From assembly GCA_008633435.1 (NCBI GenBank), contig RKSL01000015.1, positions 1 to 34,900 on the forward strand: DNA of 34,900 bases. The letters are read 5' to 3'. Below the pieces are notes generated by a model, which was given only the letters and a program-made list of their open reading frames with translations, was not told the DNA's origin and ran no database searches. A program made the position numbers and the translations under genes. Below are positions 33,131 to 34,900 of this stretch, one piece after another (the stretch's first letter is position 1; each line of letters begins with the position of its first letter). Source of the stretch: Candidatus Desulfobulbus rimicarensis. Its GTDB lineage: Bacteria > Desulfobacterota > Desulfobulbia > Desulfobulbales > Desulfobulbaceae.

Positions 33131-33208
33131 AGTCCTGGTTTAGTCACATGGAGATCAAGCGATGTGAGCAAACCTGTGAGACTCTACAAGGCAATTGTCA
33201 AGGTACCC

Positions 33209-34339
33209 TTAAATAAACGCCTTTCTATTCTGAGCTCCTGTTTTCGAAACAGGGGTCGATTCTGCAAAAAACACCTGATACAAAAAAATAACATACAAGA
33301 CTATTGCGGCTCCTGCAAAAGGCAGGGAAAAATATCCCAATGGGCAGAGCACCAGCACTGTGAGCCAATGCAGGGTAATCAGCCGTTTTGAATTGAGTTG
33401 AATGGGGAAATCCTGTCGACGACAGATAAGAAGAAGGCCACTCAGGTTCCAGCCGTAGAGGGATGTGAAGGTGTGGAGACGAAGTAAAGGCTCGAGCTGA
33501 GGCTGGGTGAAACCGCCAGAGTATTTTAAAAAGATATAGCTGATTCCCGAAATTGAGGTGATGAGTAGAAAGAAAATGCCTGAGGTGAGAAAATTTTTCT
33601 GCTGCCCGGGTGAGCCATACTGAAGATACACAAACAAAATGAGCAGCACCAACAAAAAAAGCAGGGTGGCAATCGCCATTTGAGGGACATATAAATGACC
33701 AAGAATAAGAAGGAAAAAAAGAATAACACCAAGATTTATCCCCCAGAATGAAAGCTCACTCAGTACCTGAATAACACCAGAAAAACGTGAGTCTATTTGC
33801 GTAAAAACAACAGCCAGGGAAATAAGAGAAACCGGGAAAGAAAAAGCCAGGTAAAAGGTGTTAAGGGAGAAGCCATTCAGTATGGTCCAGGTGCCGAATT
33901 GCTTATTATAGAGGACCACACTTGAAAAAATCAACGCACACGACAGACAGAGCAGGGATGCCTGATGAAATTTTCTCCCGATATTTTCTGTTGCTGAAAA
34001 CAGAGCCGACGGAAGTATCTGGCCAAAAGTTTTGTACCGGACTGTCTCAACCAAAACGGCAAGAGGCCAGGGCAGAATCATTGCTGCCAGGGTAATATTA
34101 AAAAAGGAGCTGAGAGCAAAACCTATTGCAAGAAAGAGAAACAAACGCCCGTATAGAGAAAGCTCTTTCCTGTTTTCACTGAAATAGAGAATCAACGTGC
34201 CTCCACTGCACAGATTAAAAAGAAAAATGTGGAGCCGTTCAAAGTTATACTGATCTGGTGGAATCAGCAGATGCAGAAAACCAGACAGTATGCCTATGGC
34301 AAGCATCACCAGGAAGAGAAATTTCAGTGGATTACTCAT
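33209..34339 (-). CDS. Polytopic membrane protein of unknown function
   Basis: A 376-residue protein on the - strand made almost entirely of hydrophobic segments, about ten to twelve, with short charged loops; the tail is polar (ESTPVSKTGAQNRKAFI). Segments include LKFLFLVMLAIGILSGFLHLL near the start (described in part) and WLTVLVLCPLGYFSLPFAGA near the end. No transporter or enzyme signature is recognised. ATG with its A at 34339 is preferred, with agag upstream and an immediate membrane helix; the open frame reaches 34426 but the extra 29 residues are polar. It is AT-richer than the purine genes and oriented against them, so it belongs to a separate unit. Confidence 0.7.
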   Translation of the reverse strand: MSNPLKFLFLVMLAIGILSGFLHLLIPPDQYNFERLHIFLFNLCSGGTLILYFSENRKELSLYGRLFLFLAIGFALSSFFNITLAAMILPWPLAVLVETVRYKTFGQILPSALFSATENIGRKFHQASLLCLSCALIFSSVVLYNKQFGTWTILNGFSLNTFYLAFSFPVSLISLAVVFTQIDSRFSGVIQVLSELSFWGINLGVILFFLLILGHLYVPQMAIATLLFLLVLLILFVYLQYGSPGQQKNFLTSGIFFLLITSISGISYIFLKYSGGFTQPQLEPLLRLHTFTSLYGWNLSGLLLICRRQDFPIQLNSKRLITLHWLTVLVLCPLGYFSLPFAGAAIVLYVIFLYQVFFAESTPVSKTGAQNRKAFI

Positions 34340-34494
34340 AAGGCTCTTTGTTAGAGTTGCAGAAAAGAAGGTAATGCTGCATAAGCTGACGGCACATCCT
34401 CGTTGTTTGGATGAATTAATTGACAAGTTACAACAGATTAACTGAGTTTTGAATTCCAGAGTAAGGCTCCGGAAAAAAGAGGCTCACTATACAA

Positions 34495-34797
34495 ATGCAA
34501 ATGATGACTCAATGCAATCTCATTCTTGCCCTCCTGGCCGGATTAGTATTTCCAGAACTGGCTTTGGCAACAAATTTTTATGTTACCACAGATGGCAACG
34601 ATGCCAATAGCGGAACCTCGCTTTCCGCTCCCTGGAAAACCCTGGCTTTCGCCGCCACTTCACCTCTTATCCAACCCGGTGATACGGTATTTGTCCAGGC
34701 CGGGCAATATTCCGCAAATAAAAAGGGTCAGGTACAAATTATCTCCGATAGAATCCTACTCAACCTTGTACGGCGGGCTTGGTGTCCAGGAACGTAG
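34495..34797 (+). pseudogene. Truncated DUF1565-like (parallel beta-helix) exported protein
   Basis: The frame encodes 100 residues: a signal peptide (about residues 1-25, ending ALA), then NFYVTTDGNDANSGTSLSAP, WKTLAFAA and IQPGDTVFVQAGQYS. This is the classic N-terminal repeat of secreted parallel beta-helix proteins (DUF1565 type), which normally continue for several hundred residues. After about residue 73 the family pattern disappears, and the frame stops at 34797. The +1 frame reads TLYGGLGVQERSAVS, which looks more like a natural continuation, and it too stops by 34816. A frameshift or truncation is likely; the window ends about 100 bases later, so no intact copy can be excluded nearby. 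Confidence 0.6.
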
Positions 34798-34900
34798 TGC
34801 TGTTTCTTTAATTTGAAAAAAGGATTGACGATTTAAAACTACTCTGACCCGAATGGCACTTACTTTAGTAATTCATTCTCGACTAATTAGCCGAAAAACC

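Noticed and set aside
33164-33391. A 75-codon + strand frame at the end of the membrane protein gene
   Set aside because: Most of it is antisense to the - strand membrane gene, and it has no domain or ribosome site.
34420-34448. A ttgaca box in the divergent gap before the beta-helix fragment
   Set aside because: No -10-like sequence lies at 16-18 bases from it.
34853-34900. An ATG opening a frame that runs off the window (MALTLVIHSRLISRKT)
   Set aside because: Only 16 codons are visible, with no ribosome site; it might be a gene start but cannot be supported.

Overview
The window reads as a chromosomal stretch from a Gram-negative, probably anaerobic bacterium. Two outer-membrane-type barrel proteins indicate an outer membrane. 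A selenium-dependent molybdenum hydroxylase gene set (Se-dependent xanthine dehydrogenase, SsnA, YgfK, YqeB, YqeC) is typical of anaerobes and facultative anaerobes. A sulfate reducer or fermenter of the Desulfobacterota (Desulfobulbales-like) is my best guess, but no marker gene in the window proves it. There are no rRNA, tRNA, CRISPR, integrase or intact insertion-sequence genes.

About 31 kb, all on the + strand and tightly packed with many 1-4 bp stop/start overlaps, is one purine uptake and breakdown supercluster. Positions 1-8.4 kb hold the 3' part of a selenium-dependent xanthine dehydrogenase, ssnA, a hydantoinase/dihydropyrimidinase-like gene, ygfK and yqeB. Positions 8.4-13.5 kb hold a second, three-subunit xanthine dehydrogenase (xdhA, xdhB, xdhC in E. 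coli naming) and guanine deaminase. Positions 13.5-23.2 kb hold two complete BMP-type (nucleoside/purine) ABC importers in permuted gene order. Positions 23.2-26.8 kb hold an unusual trio: a P-loop NTPase/kinase-like protein, a threonine-synthase-like PLP enzyme and a second fold-type-II PLP enzyme. An 8-oxoguanine deaminase and a Tsx-like outer-membrane nucleoside channel follow, closed by a strong intrinsic terminator near 29.2 kb. Two more Mo-hydroxylase maturation genes (XdhC/CoxI family and yqeC) come next.

Inferred working model: purines or nucleosides cross the outer membrane through the Tsx-like channel and the inner membrane through the two ABC importers. GuaD deaminates guanine to xanthine and the 8-oxoguanine deaminase feeds urate. 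Two molybdenum hydroxylases, matured by YqeB, YqeC and the XdhC-like protein, interconvert purines. SsnA, the cyclic amidohydrolase and YgfK act on ring opening or reduction, and the PLP enzymes would release ammonia and a carbon skeleton. The set overlaps the described ygeX-ygfK-ssnA-hyuA-xdhD urate-degradation genes. However, ygeX, ygeY and ygeW are not seen here; the kinase plus two different PLP enzymes sit in the cluster instead, and YgfK appears to lack its NAD(P)H-binding domain.

The last 3.7 kb looks unrelated: a small secreted EF-hand protein behind two palindromes, an exported protein with a PKD-like middle and a barrel-like end, a polytopic membrane protein on the - strand, and a truncated beta-helix (DUF1565-like) gene. 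No transcriptional regulator gene lies in the window.
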